From an uncultured Desulfovibrio sp. (GTDB taxonomy: Bacteria > Desulfobacterota > Desulfovibrionia > Desulfovibrionales > Desulfovibrionaceae), in assembly GCA_913063155.1 (NCBI GenBank), contig CAJXYU010000001.1, forward strand, positions 806,001-870,000: 64,000 bases of DNA, given 5' to 3'. The position numbers and the translations under genes are program-made. Below, piece by piece: positions 44,244 through 58,219 of the stretch (position 1 is the first letter of the stretch; each line of letters opens with the position of its first letter). The notes beneath the pieces are model-generated. The model made no database searches and was not told the DNA's origin. It saw only the letters and a program-made list of their open reading frames with translations.

Positions 44244-44266
44244 CCGACCGTCAGCAGGGAGGATTC

Positions 44267-44956
44267 ATGGCGGAACAAAAAAAAAGATATACCTTGCGTA
44301 TGCCGAAAATTCCCGGCGAACAGAAGACCTGGACCTTCACCCTGTCCATGCCCGGCATGGTCACTGCGGTCGGCAGCGCCATGGTGGTCCTGACCCTGTT
44401 CTTCATCCTTGGCCTGTTGGTGGGACGCGGCTACCGGCCCGAACAGCAGGTGCCGCAACTCGCCGAGATCATGCCCAAGCAGGAGCACGGCGCCCTGGTG
44501 AACAACGCCACCGAGCCCAAGGTACTCACGGCCCAGGACCTGACCTACCCGGAGACCCTGGCCAAGAAGCCGGAGCAGCCCATGAGGCTTGAAGAGACGG
44601 TCGCGGCAAAACAGCCTCCCAGCCCCGTGAAGAAACCCGCACAGAAGCTGAAAAAACCCGCTCCCGCACCGAAGGCGGCCCAGCCCCATTCGGGGGACAA
44701 GATTTACGACTATGTTTATCAGGCCGCATCCTTCCGCAAGAGAGGCATGGCCGAAGACTTGCGGGGCAAGCTGGCCGGAGCCGGGCTGAATGCGGCCATC
44801 CAGGAGGCCGAGACCGGCAAGGGGACCTGGTACCGTGTAGTGATCAACCACCGGGGAACACCCCAGTCCACGGGCCAGATGAAGGCCGTCCTGAACCGCT
44901 TCGGCATCGGCAAGCCGCTCATGAAGAAAAAGACGTTCGTCAAGATTGCCCAATAA
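44267..44956 (+). CDS. SPOR-domain membrane protein
   Basis: A 229-residue bitopic protein. A short cytoplasmic start is followed by one membrane segment (about 28-50), a Pro/Lys-rich periplasmic linker, and a C-terminal SPOR domain (about 145-225: YVYQAASFRKRGMAEDLRGKLAGAGL, then WYRVVINH). SPOR domains bind denuded glycan strands at the division site, so a role in septal wall growth is likely. It is the second gene of the argS operon and is followed by a terminator. Confidence 0.9.
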   Translation: MAEQKKRYTLRMPKIPGEQKTWTFTLSMPGMVTAVGSAMVVLTLFFILGLLVGRGYRPEQQVPQLAEIMPKQEHGALVNNATEPKVLTAQDLTYPETLAKKPEQPMRLEETVAAKQPPSPVKKPAQKLKKPAPAPKAAQPHSGDKIYDYVYQAASFRKRGMAEDLRGKLAGAGLNAAIQEAETGKGTWYRVVINHRGTPQSTGQMKAVLNRFGIGKPLMKKKTFVKIAQ

Positions 44957-44959
44957 AGA

Positions 44960-44987
44960 GGGCCGCCTGAAAAGGCGGCCTTTTTCT
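44960..44987 (+). terminator. Terminator after the SPOR gene
   Basis: GGCCGCC (44961-44967), a 6-nt loop and GGCGGCC (44974-44980), followed by TTTTTCTTTT. Confidence 0.92.
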
Positions 44988-45176
44988 TTTCTCCAAAAAA
45001 TTCAGCCTGTACGGCGCCATGTCAACCGTTATCTATAAAATATCTAGATATTATCTCGACTCCCCGGGACAGACATAGACAAGCATCCAAATGGGGCAAC
45101 AAATCGCGAACCGCGAAAAAAGGCCACGGGAAGCAAGGTAAATTCCCTGACTCCCCGCAGCCCAAGGTGGCCGGAA

Positions 45177-45194
45177 CCAGGCCCAAAGGCCTGG
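45177..45194 (-). other. Short hairpin downstream of hcp
   Basis: CCAGGCC (45177-45183) and GGCCTGG (45188-45194) with a CAAA loop, just after the hcp stop codon on the minus strand. It has no T-run, so it may be an mRNA 3' stabiliser rather than a terminator. Confidence 0.4.
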
Positions 45195-45211
45195 CCCCGT
45201 GCTCCATCTGC

Positions 45212-46837
45212 CTAGCCGAGAATGGCTCGAAGGTCTTCGTCGGGGGAGCTGATCGGCTTGATGTCGTAATTCTCCACCAGGAAGTTCAGTACATTGGGAG
45301 AAATGAATGCAGGGAGGCTGGGGCCGAGGCGGATGTCCTTGACCCCCAGGGCCAGTAGGGAAAGCAGGATGGCCACGGCTTTCTGCTCGTACCATGAAAG
45401 CACCAGAGACAAGGGCAGGTCATTGACGCCGCAATCAAAAGCATCGGCCAGGGCCAAGGCGATTTTCACCGCGGAGTAAGCGTCGTTGCACTGACCCACG
45501 TCCAACAGGCGTGGAATGCCGCCAATGTCACCCAACTGCCTGTCGAAGAAGCGGAACTTTCCGCAGGCCAGGGTCAGGACCACGCAGTCCTCGGGCACCT
45601 TCTCCACGAACTCGGTGTAGTAGTTGCGGCCCGGTTTGGCCCCGTCACACCCGGCCACCAGGAAGAAATGGCGGATGGCTCCGTTCTTGACCGCACCAAC
45701 GACGGTTTCGGCAACATTCAGAACCGCGTTGCGTCCGAAACCAACCGTCACCGAGCCAGCGTTTATATCTTCAGTAAACCCGGGAAGATCCATTGCCTTA
45801 TCGATGACAGGTGTAAAATCCTTGTCTGCAATGTGGGCGGCCCCGGGCCAGCCCACCAAACCAGTGGTGAAGATGTGACCCATGTAGGCCTCGGACGGCT
45901 TCTGGATACAGTTGGTGGTCATGAGGATCGCACCCGGAAACTCGGCGAACTCCGTAAGCTGGTTCTGCCAGGCTGTGCCGTAATGGCCGTGGAAGTGGCC
46001 GTATTTCTTAAGTTCCGGATAACCATGACAGGGCAGCATTTCACCATGGGTGTAGATGTTGATACCCGTCCCCTCGGTCTGCTTGAGCAACAATTCCAGA
46101 TCCTTGAGGTCATGGCCTGAAACCAGTATGGCCTTGCCCGCCCTGGCGCCGAGGGGCACCTCGGTGGGCACGGGGTGGCCATAAACGCCGGTGTTTCCGG
46201 CATCCAGCAGCTCCATGGCCCGGATATTGGCGTTGCCACAATCCAAGGCGCGCTGCACCCATGCACCGAGGTCCATGTCCAGACGCAGTGTGTCGGCCAG
46301 CAATTCCTGGATGGAGGCATAGACCGCGTCGTCGGATTGATCCAGGATCTCGGCGTGGTCGGCGTAGGCGGCGACGCCCTTCACCCCGTAGACAACGGTT
46401 TGCTTCAGGGACTTGATGTCCGCATCTGTCTCAAGGTCGTTCTCTATGCTGTGAACCTCGCCCTGGGCAACCAGACCGGCCAGGTCTGGGGCCGGTTCGA
46501 ACGTGGCGGCCTCATGCCAGTCCGGAGAAACGCCTTTGGCGGCCAGCGTACTCTTGAGAACCTCGCGGAACCTCACGCAGTCCCGCAGTAAAGGCTCGAA
46601 GCGTGTCGCGTCGAAATTCACGTTGGTCAGGGTGGAGAACATGGCCTTGGCCGTAAACACGTTGACGGCCTCATCGTTGACCCCCACCTTGCGGGCCTCG
46701 ACGGCCACCAGGGAAAGCCCCTGGAGGGCGTAAACGAGCAGGTCCTGCAGCGCGGCCACGTCCGGCTGTTTGCCACAAACTCCGATCTTGGTGCAGGCTT
46801 CTCCCCTGGCGGTTTGTTCACACTGGTAACAATACAT
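45212..46837 (-). CDS. hcp: Hybrid cluster protein (class I)
   Basis: A 541-residue Fe-S protein with hydroxylamine or nitric oxide reductase activity in the family. N-terminal cysteines C3, C6, C15 and C21 match the class I cubane site of Desulfovibrio Hcp. The hybrid cluster ligands appear in the LPCHGYPEL region, TTNCI, FLVAGCDGAKPG, and the CGKFRFF segment. It protects against nitrosative stress in the cytoplasm. A possible HcpR operator lies upstream at 46911-46926. No ferredoxin or reductase partner is adjacent. Confidence 0.95.
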   Translation of the reverse strand: MYCYQCEQTARGEACTKIGVCGKQPDVAALQDLLVYALQGLSLVAVEARKVGVNDEAVNVFTAKAMFSTLTNVNFDATRFEPLLRDCVRFREVLKSTLAAKGVSPDWHEAATFEPAPDLAGLVAQGEVHSIENDLETDADIKSLKQTVVYGVKGVAAYADHAEILDQSDDAVYASIQELLADTLRLDMDLGAWVQRALDCGNANIRAMELLDAGNTGVYGHPVPTEVPLGARAGKAILVSGHDLKDLELLLKQTEGTGINIYTHGEMLPCHGYPELKKYGHFHGHYGTAWQNQLTEFAEFPGAILMTTNCIQKPSEAYMGHIFTTGLVGWPGAAHIADKDFTPVIDKAMDLPGFTEDINAGSVTVGFGRNAVLNVAETVVGAVKNGAIRHFFLVAGCDGAKPGRNYYTEFVEKVPEDCVVLTLACGKFRFFDRQLGDIGGIPRLLDVGQCNDAYSAVKIALALADAFDCGVNDLPLSLVLSWYEQKAVAILLSLLALGVKDIRLGPSLPAFISPNVLNFLVENYDIKPISSPDEDLRAILG

Positions 46838-46910
46838 GATTGACTCCTTTCCGGGTTGAATCGGTCCTTGTCTTGACGCTCCAGACCTATGTCATTCCCC
46901 GTGTCCGAGG

Positions 46911-46926
46911 TATGACTTGAGTCAAA
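46911..46926 (-). promoter_or_regulatory. Possible HcpR (Crp/Fnr-type) operator upstream of hcp
   Basis: TATGAC-TTGA-GTCAAA is a near-perfect TGAC-N4-GTCA palindrome 74 bp upstream of hcp. It resembles the type of site proposed for HcpR in Desulfovibrio. It could equally lie in the control region of the divergent kinase. Confidence 0.45.
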
Positions 46927-47057
46927 AACAGAGGTGCGATTTCGTTTTTTTTCCCGGACGACTCACGAACCAATCACTATTCTAGTGACAAAAAGATACT
47001 CCGTTTGTTAGGGAAAGGTGCAGAATATAACTCCCGGGCCCAACCAGGCATCAAACA

Positions 47058-50585
<3,528 letters not shown>

Positions 50586-50679
50586 TACCCATTATTTTTA
50601 ATATCCATACGTTTACTAACCCTTTCCTGTCGGGTACTAAATATGGGAGCCCCCTCAAACAATGTTCAGGGAGGAGCGT

Positions 50680-51846
50680 ATGGACACAGATCTCTCCGGC
50701 CTCAGGAAATTCGTGGCTCCGGAATTCGTTTTCGGCCCGGGCAGCAGCAGGCTCGCCGGGCAATACGCCGACAACCTGGGCATCCGCAAAGTTCTCTTGG
50801 TGACGGACAAACACCTCATGGAATGCGAGTGGCCCAGCCGGGTCATGGACAGCCTCGCCCAGGCGGGGGTCGGCTACACGGTCTTTCACGACGTGAGCCC
50901 CAACCCCCGCGACAACGAGGTTATGGACGGCGCAGCACTGTTCAGGGAGAACGACTGCGACGCCCTCGTGGCCGTGGGCGGCGGCAGTCCCATGGACTGC
51001 GCCAAGGGCATCGGCATCGTGATCACCAACAACCGCCACGTGCTTTCCTTCGAGGGAGCGGACAACGTGCCCAGGCCGGGCCCGCCCCTCATCTGCATTC
51101 CAGCAACCTCGGGCTCGGCCGCGGACATCTCCCAGTTCTGCATCATCACCGACACCCGGCGCAAAGTGAAGATCGCCATCGTCAGCAAGGCCATGGTGCC
51201 GGACGTATCCCTGGTGGACCCCGTCCTGACCACGACCATGAGCAAGGCTCTCACAGCGCATACCGGCCTGGACGCCCTGACCCACGCCATTGAAGCCTAT
51301 GTTTCCAATGCCAGTTCGCCGGTCACCGACCTGCACGCCCTGGAGGCCATCAGATTGGTCAGGAAACATCTGGTCACAACCATACACGAGCCGGACAACC
51401 TGGACGCACGCATGGGCATGTCACTGGCCAGCACCTTTGCGGGTCTCGCCTTTTCCAACGCAATCCTCGGTGCGGTGCACGCCATGGCCCACAGCCTGGG
51501 CGGCAAGCTGGACCTGCCCCACGGTCAGTGCAATGCGCTGCTCCTGGACTTTGTCATGGACTACAATTTCGACGCCGCACCGGAGAAGTATTTCAAAATA
51601 GGCAAATTCTTGGACGCTGAGCTGAATGACGAAATGTCCTACGAAGAAAAAAAACACGCCACCCTGGAGGCGGTACGCGCTCTCAAGCGGGAGACCGGAG
51701 TCACCGGCAGCCTGGCGGATCTGGGAGTCAGCGCGGAAGATCTCAAGCTGCTGACCGAGCACGCCCTGAAGGACCCATGCATGCTGACCAACCCCAAGAG
51801 CCCCCTGACGGCGGACATCGAGAGCATCTATGAAAAGGCGCGATAG
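50680..51846 (+). CDS. Iron-containing alcohol dehydrogenase
   Basis: A 388-residue group III alcohol dehydrogenase. Its N-terminal Rossmann-type domain has KFVAPEFVFGPGSS and VGGGSPMDCAKG; the C-terminal domain has metal ligands in the GLDALTHAIEAY and HAMAHSLGGKLDLPHGQCNALLL regions. NAD(H) would be the cofactor; the substrate is not known. The ATG at 50680 is chosen because GGGAGGAG lies upstream, though an ATG at 50662 is in frame. It overlaps the next gene, a kinase, by 17 bp. Confidence 0.94.
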   Translation: MDTDLSGLRKFVAPEFVFGPGSSRLAGQYADNLGIRKVLLVTDKHLMECEWPSRVMDSLAQAGVGYTVFHDVSPNPRDNEVMDGAALFRENDCDALVAVGGGSPMDCAKGIGIVITNNRHVLSFEGADNVPRPGPPLICIPATSGSAADISQFCIITDTRRKVKIAIVSKAMVPDVSLVDPVLTTTMSKALTAHTGLDALTHAIEAYVSNASSPVTDLHALEAIRLVRKHLVTTIHEPDNLDARMGMSLASTFAGLAFSNAILGAVHAMAHSLGGKLDLPHGQCNALLLDFVMDYNFDAAPEKYFKIGKFLDAELNDEMSYEEKKHATLEAVRALKRETGVTGSLADLGVSAEDLKLLTEHALKDPCMLTNPKSPLTADIESIYEKAR

Positions 51847-53119
51847 GGAAAACGATTCCGGTGAACAACGGCAGAAACTCATGGGCCTCGGCAACCGGTC
51901 CATGGGCAAAAGCTATTATCCGGAATTGCAGCGACGCCTCCACGAACTGGAAAGTTTCCGGGACCTGCTCAACCGCATCAACGACACCATTTTCATCGTC
52001 GATGCCCACAACGGGCTGATCCTGGACATGGCCGGCGCCGCAGAACTGATGACCGGATGCCCCAGTCATCAGCTCATGGGGCAGGCCTTTTCCGAAATCC
52101 TGCCGCACCACGTGCGCAAGCACGTCACCAACCTGCTGAGCAGCGAACGCGCCACGCTGACCATGGAAACCGAGTTCAACTGCCCCATGTGCGAAGGCAG
52201 GGTCCCCACCCCGGTGGAGATCACCATCCAGTTTCCCGAAGGAGACGAAGGCGACCGCGCCGTGGTGGTGGCCAGAGACATTTCCGAACGCAAGCAGGCC
52301 GAGGAGGAAATCAAGCGCTACAGTGAGGAACTCGAAATCCGCGTCAAGCAACGCACCCGGGAGCTGGATCAGGCCAATGAAGCCAAGAGCGAGTTCATGT
52401 CCTTCATTTCCCACGAACTGCGCACCCCCATGACCTCGGTCCTCGGCTTCATCCGCATCATGCGCAAAAAACTGGTAAAGTCCATCTATCCCTCCGTACA
52501 GACAGACTCTCCGAAGGTCCGGCGAAACATGGATCAGGTCCTCCAGAATGTGGATGTGATCATTGCCGAAGGAGATCGCCTGCTCCAGTTGGTCAACGAC
52601 CTGCTGGACCTGGCCAAACACGAGGCCAGCAAAATGGAATACCATATGCGGATCTCGGACCTGAACCGGATGCTTGACCGCGCCATGGCTGCGGCTGCCG
52701 GATTCTTCGACGACTCGGAAGCGGATTTTGTGCAGGAGATTCCACCCGGCCTCCCGCCGGTCACCGCTGACGACGACCGGCTCATCCAGGTCATCCTCAA
52801 CCTGCTCTCCAATGCGGAAAAATTCTGCAAGGAAGGAACCATCACTCTCCGGGCCTCGGTCGAGGGGGCCTATGCGGTCATCTGCGTGGAAGACACGGGC
52901 ATCGGCATTCCCCCGGCGCTGCACAAGGCCGTTTTCGACAAGTTCACCCAGGTTGGCGAGAATCATCAGAAAATAAAACAGGGAACCGGTCTGGGACTTC
53001 CCATCTGCCAGCACATCGTGGCTGCCCACGGCGGAAAGATATGGGTGGAAAGCACCCCCGGCGCCGGAAGCAAATTCTTCTTCACCCTGCCCATCCTGGG
53101 CGGACGAACAGAAATTTAG
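51830..53119 (+). CDS. Soluble PAS histidine kinase
   Basis: A 429-residue cytoplasmic histidine kinase: PAS domain (about 40-160), a helical linker, HisKA (about 180-250, FISHELRTPMTSVLGF) and HATPase (about 300-425, with VEDTGIGIP and GTGLGLPICQHI). The PAS contains a Cys pair, NCPMCEG, near residue 120, which may have a redox or metal role. It begins 17 bp before the end of the alcohol dehydrogenase gene, so translation is probably coupled. No receiver domain or regulator lies next to it. Confidence 0.9.
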   Translation: MKRRDRENDSGEQRQKLMGLGNRSMGKSYYPELQRRLHELESFRDLLNRINDTIFIVDAHNGLILDMAGAAELMTGCPSHQLMGQAFSEILPHHVRKHVTNLLSSERATLTMETEFNCPMCEGRVPTPVEITIQFPEGDEGDRAVVVARDISERKQAEEEIKRYSEELEIRVKQRTRELDQANEAKSEFMSFISHELRTPMTSVLGFIRIMRKKLVKSIYPSVQTDSPKVRRNMDQVLQNVDVIIAEGDRLLQLVNDLLDLAKHEASKMEYHMRISDLNRMLDRAMAAAAGFFDDSEADFVQEIPPGLPPVTADDDRLIQVILNLLSNAEKFCKEGTITLRASVEGAYAVICVEDTGIGIPPALHKAVFDKFTQVGENHQKIKQGTGLGLPICQHIVAAHGGKIWVESTPGAGSKFFFTLPILGGRTEI

Positions 53120-53874
53120 AAACGGAACAGATAGCGGCGGGCAATCCTGTTGTAGGTGCCGTCCCGGTACATGCTGCGCAGGGCCAGGCCCAACCGCCGG
53201 GCGATCTGCTCCTTTTTCTTCAACTCGGAATTCCTGGCCATGACCATGTAGGCAGGCCGGTCCTTCATGACCACCTTGGGCAGATAGATGACGGTGCTGC
53301 TCATGCCCATACGTCCCAGCTGATAGTAAGTGGTGTCCAACTGACCGACAAAGCCGTCCACCCGGCCCTTGAGCAGAGCGGCGATGCTTTCGGCCTCGCT
53401 GTCGAACTCCTTCAGAACGACATCTCCCCCGGCACCGAACGCCTCGCTGAAACTGAAGCCCTTGTTCACACCGATGCGCTTGCCGTCGAGATCACTCCAT
53501 TCCCGGAAAGGAAAGGTATGTCCGTTGCGGGTGAACATGACATGGTCGCTGTAATGCACCACGGCCTCCTCCACGAACAGGGCGTATTCCTCCCGTTCGG
53601 GAGTGCGGAAAAAAGAAAAACCCCCATGGGCTTCACCGGATTTCACCTTTCGGACCACCTCCTCCCAAGCCACCAGTTGCAGAGCGTACGGGATACCCGC
53701 CCTCCTGGCGGCCTCCTGAAAAACCTCCACGTCGATGCCGGCGGGCTTGCCGTCCTGCAGCATGGAGTAGGGAGCGAAATTGCTGTCGGACACGAACCGC
53801 AGGGGTTCTTCAGCCCGGCCCCAGCCACAGAACAAAAAGACAAAAAGGAGAGTGACGGCCGTTTTGATAGACAT
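53116..53874 (-). CDS. Periplasmic solute-binding protein, SBP_bac_3 type, orphan
   Basis: A 252-residue secreted protein. The signal peptide (about 1-21) ends at GRAEE. Family 3 features: FVSDSNFAPYSML, GIDVEVFQEAARRAGI, and DLDGKRIGVNKGFSF. The ATG at 53874 follows CGGAG; the frame opens at 54027. It is tail-to-tail with the PAS kinase and overlaps it by four bases. It is the fourth orphan binding protein of this type in the window. Confidence 0.88.
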   Translation of the reverse strand: MSIKTAVTLLFVFLFCGWGRAEEPLRFVSDSNFAPYSMLQDGKPAGIDVEVFQEAARRAGIPYALQLVAWEEVVRKVKSGEAHGGFSFFRTPEREEYALFVEEAVVHYSDHVMFTRNGHTFPFREWSDLDGKRIGVNKGFSFSEAFGAGGDVVLKEFDSEAESIAALLKGRVDGFVGQLDTTYYQLGRMGMSSTVIYLPKVVMKDRPAYMVMARNSELKKKEQIARRLGLALRSMYRDGTYNRIARRYLFRF

Positions 53875-54094
53875 GACGTCTCCGGGACAAAGGTTATGAA
53901 TTCCCACACAATTTACATGGTTGACCCCGCAGGAACAAGCCACGTAGAATAATTTCAGCAAATTCTCACGTCCTGCGCCCGAAGTCTTCCTTTGACGATC
54001 GGCTCGGAATTCTTTTGAGAACCGCATGAATTACGTGAAATTGCTCCTCAGACCTGCTATCAGAAACACTATGCTCACACCTCGGGACCGGACC

Positions 54095-57000
54095 ATGCAG
54101 CCGGCAAAAATCCTCATCATCGACGACGACGAACGATATACCGACCTTGTGAGACAGGCGCTTCGGAGTACGGGGCATGAGACCTTCGTGGCCCACGACG
54201 GTCCGCCCGGCCTGGAAATGTTCCGCAAGCTGCGGCCGGACGCCGTGCTGGTGGACCTGCGCATGCCCAAAATGGACGGCATACAGGTCATCGACCTCAT
54301 TTCGCGCGAATCTCCGGAAACCGCTCTCATAGTCTTTTCCGGCGAAGGCTCTCTGGAGGACGCCGTACAGGCGGTGCGCAACGGGGCATGGGACTATGTG
54401 ATCAAGGGCGTCTCCGCCAAACAGGACATCCGGACCGCCCTATCCAAGGGGTTGGAACGTTCCGCTTTTCTCAGGCAACGCAAACGGGAACACGAAGCCC
54501 TGCGTGACACCGCCGAAAAACGGGCCCGGGAACTGAGCAAGGCCAACAAGCAACTCAAGCGGGAAATCCGTGAACGCAAAAAGGCGGAAAAGACCCAACG
54601 CGAACAACTCGAATTTCTGCAGGACATCATCGACGCGCTGCCCAACACCGTATTCATGAAGGACCGAAACGGACTCTACACGATCTGCAACAGGCATTTC
54701 GAGGAATTCTCGGGCAAACCCAAGGAAGAGATTATCGGCAGATCCGTGCACGAGGTATTCGATACGGATCTGGCCAGGATATTTTCGGGCAGAGACGAAG
54801 AACTCTGGGAACACCCAGGAACCCAAGAGTACGAACTTCCCCTGCTTATGGACGACACGGCCTCCCATATCCTGCTTCGCAAGACCACCTTCGGCAACGG
54901 CCCGATCCCGGACGGAATCATCGGGACCATGGTCGACATCACGCGGCTCAAAGCGATCGAGGAACAGCTCAGAGAAAGCGAGCACTGGCTGCGCACCCTG
55001 CTGGACATATCCCCCCTGCCGGTGGTCATCCTGGATGCGGAAAACCACAATTTCCTGTTCATCAATCAGGCCTGCGCCGAAAAGCTGGGAGTTGTCGGCG
55101 CAGAGGTCATCGGCACGCAATCCGCTCCCTTCTTCATGGACCAGCAAGCTCGCGATGGACGCCGGGAACAAGCCCTGGCCCAGGGATCCATTCAGGCCGA
55201 GGAACTCCTCCTGAACAAAAGAGACGGCACTTCCTTCTGGGCCCAGGTCTCGGCCGTCGTCATCGAATACGAAGGCCGCAAGGCGCTATTCGCTTCCTTC
55301 AGCGACATCACCGAACGCAAACGACTGGTGGACAGTCTGAGTCGCTTTGAGTTCATCACCAACGCCACCCAGGACCATATGACCCTGGTGGACCGCGAAT
55401 ACCGTTACGTAGCCGCCAACCGGGCCTATGTTGCGGCCCACGGCGGCCCCGTGAAAGACATTCTGGGCAAAAGCGTGGAGGATATGTGGGGACCGCATCA
55501 GTACAGGGTTTCCATCAAGCGGCACCTGGATGACTGCTTCACCAACGGTCGCGAGGTTTCCTACCGTGCCTGGATCAGTTTCTTCTCCAACGAGGACCGC
55601 TACTACGAGGTCAGGCTCTACCCCTACAAAGACGCCGAAGGCGTCACCACCCACGCGGTGGTGGTCACCCGCGACATCACCGAGGAGGCCCTGGCCCACG
55701 CACGCATTGTGGAAAGCCGGGAACACTTCCGGGCCATTTTCCGCAACTCCATCGACCCCATCATTCTCTTCGACCCGCACATGACTGTCTCGGACCTGAA
55801 TCCGGCGGCCATGGAGGTCTTTCACCTGGCCGCGGATCAGGCCAGAGGCAGGGGATTAAAGGTACTGGGTCTCGACGACCGGGAGCAGGAAAACTTCCTG
55901 GCGGCAAGCATGCCTTTTCTGGAACGTACAGGCTCCTGGGTGGGAGAATGGTCCTTTCCGTCCTCGTCGGGCCGAACCATCCAGACGGACATCTCCCTGT
56001 CGGTCATGCCCAAGAGACCCGGAGGGCCACCCGCAGGGTTCGTGGCCATTGTCCGCGACATCACCGCACGCAAAAATGCGGAGCAGAAGCTGCGGGAAAC
56101 CCTGGATGAAATGGAGGCTCTCTACCAGAACACGGTCATCGGCATCGCCATGACCCGCTACCGCCGCATTGTGCGAATTAACGACCGCGGCGCCGAAATT
56201 TTCGGATATGCGCCCGAGGCCACCTTGGGCCGAAAACTTGCCCGGCTCTTTCTCAGCAACAAGGAGTACGAGGCATTCAGGGGCGAGAGCTACGCCAGCA
56301 TCAGGGAAACCGGGCAGTTCACCACCGAAAGGCCGTTCTTCAGACCCGACGGCACACCGTTCTGGTGCAGCTTCTACGCCAAACCCGTTGACCAGAAAGA
56401 CCTGGAACAGGGAATCATCTGGACATTCATCGACATCACCCGCCGCCGTTACAACCAAGCCGTGGCCGACCTCCTCTACCAAATATCCAATGCAGTGAGC
56501 CTGACCACCGACCTGGACGACCTGTACCGGCGCATCCACACCACGCTCAACAAACACATCGATGCGAACAACTTCTTCATCGCCCTGCTCAACCGGGACC
56601 GCACGGAACTGAAATACACCTACTTCGAGGACGAGTGCGACGACCTGGTCGGCAGCGTCCACCTCATGCAAGGGGCCAAGAAGGCCAGCATGGCAGCTCA
56701 CGTCATCCACGCGGGCCGCCCTCTGTTCATCACGGAAAAAGCCGCACCGGAACACCTTCGGTCCGGAGACTCCGAGGATGAGAATGGCCCCATTTTCATC
56801 ACCCGGCAGGAATTCCTGGCCATGACCGGCGCAACGGACGACAGCATGCTCGGCGCTCCATCCAAAGTCTGGCTGGGCGTGCCCCTGAGAGTTCGTGGCG
56901 ACGTCATCGGGGTCATGGCCGTGCAGCATTATTCCAATCCGCACCACTATTCGGCCAAGGACATCAGCCTCATGGTCTCGGTTTCGGAACAGACCGCCCT

Positions 57001-58219
57001 GGCCATTGAACGCAAGATGAACGAGCAGGCCCTCATGGAGGCCAAAGAAGCCGCGGAAGCCGCCAGCAAGGCCAAAGGCGAATTCCTGGCCAACATGAGC
57101 CATGAAATCCGCACCCCTCTCAACGGCGTACTGGGTATGCTTCAACTCTGCCAGACCACCAATCTGGACGACGAGCAAAAGGACTATGTGCAGACGGCGT
57201 TGACATCGGGACGCAGCCTGCTGTCCGTCATCAATGACATTTTGGACTTCACCAAGATCGAGGCGGGGAAAATGGAGGTCATCCGCGAGCGGTTCGACAT
57301 GCACTCCATCATCGAGGACGTACTGGTCGCCTTCCGCGACCAGGCCACGACCAAAGGCATCGTGCTCTCCAGCTCGGAGGCCCCTGACATCCCCTCTCCG
57401 CTCATAGGCGGCAAGGGGCGCATGCGCCAGATCCTGTTCAACCTCATCGGCAACTCCATCAAGTTCACGGAAAGCGGCACGGTTTCGGTGGAGGTTTCCG
57501 TGCTCCCCGAGGGGCGCACCAGCCGCACGACGCGGCTGCTCTTCATCCTCTCGGACACGGGCATCGGCATCCCCGCAGAACAGCTGGACCATATCTTCGA
57601 ACCTTTCACCCAGGTGGACGGTTCCTATATGCGCCGCCATCAGGGTACGGGGCTGGGGCTGGGCATCGTCAAACGCCTCACCGGCCTTCTGGGCGGCTCC
57701 ATGGCCATTGAAAGCAACCTTGGGCAAGGCACCAGCATCTATCTCTCCATTCCTTTCGACCGGGAACCCGTCCCCCAGCAGATCGAGGAGCACAATGTGA
57801 CAACCCTGGAATGCCGGGGGCTGCGCATTCTGGTTGTGGAGGACAACCGCATCAATCGGCTCTTTGCAGCCCGCATGTTCGGCAAGCTGGGCCATGTGGC
57901 CGAAACGGCCTGCAACGGTGAAGAAGCGTTGGAAACACTGGGAAAACGACCATTCGACGCCGTGTTCATGGATGTGCAGATGCCGGGCATGGACGGCATT
58001 GAAGCCACGCGCAAAATCCGTAATACTTCCGAAGGCGGCATGGACCCGAACATTCCCATCGTGGCCATGACCGCTCACGCCATGAGCGGCAACCGGGAAC
58101 ATTTCCTGGCCGCAGGCATGGACGACTACATAGCGAAACCCATAGAAATCGAGGAAGTGCAGGCCGTCCTTTCAAGCCTGTTCCCTCATGCGAGCACCCG
58201 ATGTCCGATCCCCGACTGA
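54095..58219 (+). CDS. Giant soluble hybrid kinase (REC, five PAS, GAF, HisKA, HATPase, REC)
   Basis: A 1374-residue cytoplasmic hybrid kinase. Order: receiver (about 1-120, [23 protein letters not shown]), coiled coil, PAS near 190-305, 315-435, 440-555, 565-680 and 690-800, GAF (about 820-985), HisKA (about 1005-1070, [10 protein letters not shown]), HATPase (about 1110-1230) and a receiver (about 1250-1370, [16 protein letters not shown] and AKPI). An input receiver implies control by another kinase, with many ligand or redox inputs. The ATG at 54095 is chosen since GGGA lies upstream and it starts the receiver; ATGs at 54026 and 54071 are in frame. It overlaps the next gene by 19 bp. Confidence 0.92.
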   Translation: MQPAKILIIDDDERYTDLVRQALRSTGHETFVAHDGPPGLEMFRKLRPDAVLVDLRMPKMDGIQVIDLISRESPETALIVFSGEGSLEDAVQAVRNGAWDYVIKGVSAKQDIRTALSKGLERSAFLRQRKREHEALRDTAEKRARELSKANKQLKREIRERKKAEKTQREQLEFLQDIIDALPNTVFMKDRNGLYTICNRHFEEFSGKPKEEIIGRSVHEVFDTDLARIFSGRDEELWEHPGTQEYELPLLMDDTASHILLRKTTFGNGPIPDGIIGTMVDITRLKAIEEQLRESEHWLRTLLDISPLPVVILDAENHNFLFINQACAEKLGVVGAEVIGTQSAPFFMDQQARDGRREQALAQGSIQAEELLLNKRDGTSFWAQVSAVVIEYEGRKALFASFSDITERKRLVDSLSRFEFITNATQDHMTLVDREYRYVAANRAYVAAHGGPVKDILGKSVEDMWGPHQYRVSIKRHLDDCFTNGREVSYRAWISFFSNEDRYYEVRLYPYKDAEGVTTHAVVVTRDITEEALAHARIVESREHFRAIFRNSIDPIILFDPHMTVSDLNPAAMEVFHLAADQARGRGLKVLGLDDREQENFLAASMPFLERTGSWVGEWSFPSSSGRTIQTDISLSVMPKRPGGPPAGFVAIVRDITARKNAEQKLRETLDEMEALYQNTVIGIAMTRYRRIVRINDRGAEIFGYAPEATLGRKLARLFLSNKEYEAFRGESYASIRETGQFTTERPFFRPDGTPFWCSFYAKPVDQKDLEQGIIWTFIDITRRRYNQAVADLLYQISNAVSLTTDLDDLYRRIHTTLNKHIDANNFFIALLNRDRTELKYTYFEDECDDLVGSVHLMQGAKKASMAAHVIHAGRPLFITEKAAPEHLRSGDSEDENGPIFITRQEFLAMTGATDDSMLGAPSKVWLGVPLRVRGDVIGVMAVQHYSNPHHYSAKDISLMVSVSEQTALAIERKMNEQALMEAKEAAEAASKAKGEFLANMSHEIRTPLNGVLGMLQLCQTTNLDDEQKDYVQTALTSGRSLLSVINDILDFTKIEAGKMEVIRERFDMHSIIEDVLVAFRDQATTKGIVLSSSEAPDIPSPLIGGKGRMRQILFNLIGNSIKFTESGTVSVEVSVLPEGRTSRTTRLLFILSDTGIGIPAEQLDHIFEPFTQVDGSYMRRHQGTGLGLGIVKRLTGLLGGSMAIESNLGQGTSIYLSIPFDREPVPQQIEEHNVTTLECRGLRILVVEDNRINRLFAARMFGKLGHVAETACNGEEALETLGKRPFDAVFMDVQMPGMDGIEATRKIRNTSEGGMDPNIPIVAMTAHAMSGNREHFLAAGMDDYIAKPIEIEEVQAVLSSLFPHASTRCPIPD

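Noticed and set aside
45040-45051. ATATCTAGATAT palindrome downstream of the SPOR gene
   Set aside because: A short A+T-rich palindrome between convergent genes; with no promoter nearby it is probably chance.
55856-58102. A 748-codon minus-strand frame opposite the giant kinase
   Set aside because: Shadow frame with a His/Gly-rich product, inside a gene with intact HisKA, HATPase and receiver motifs.
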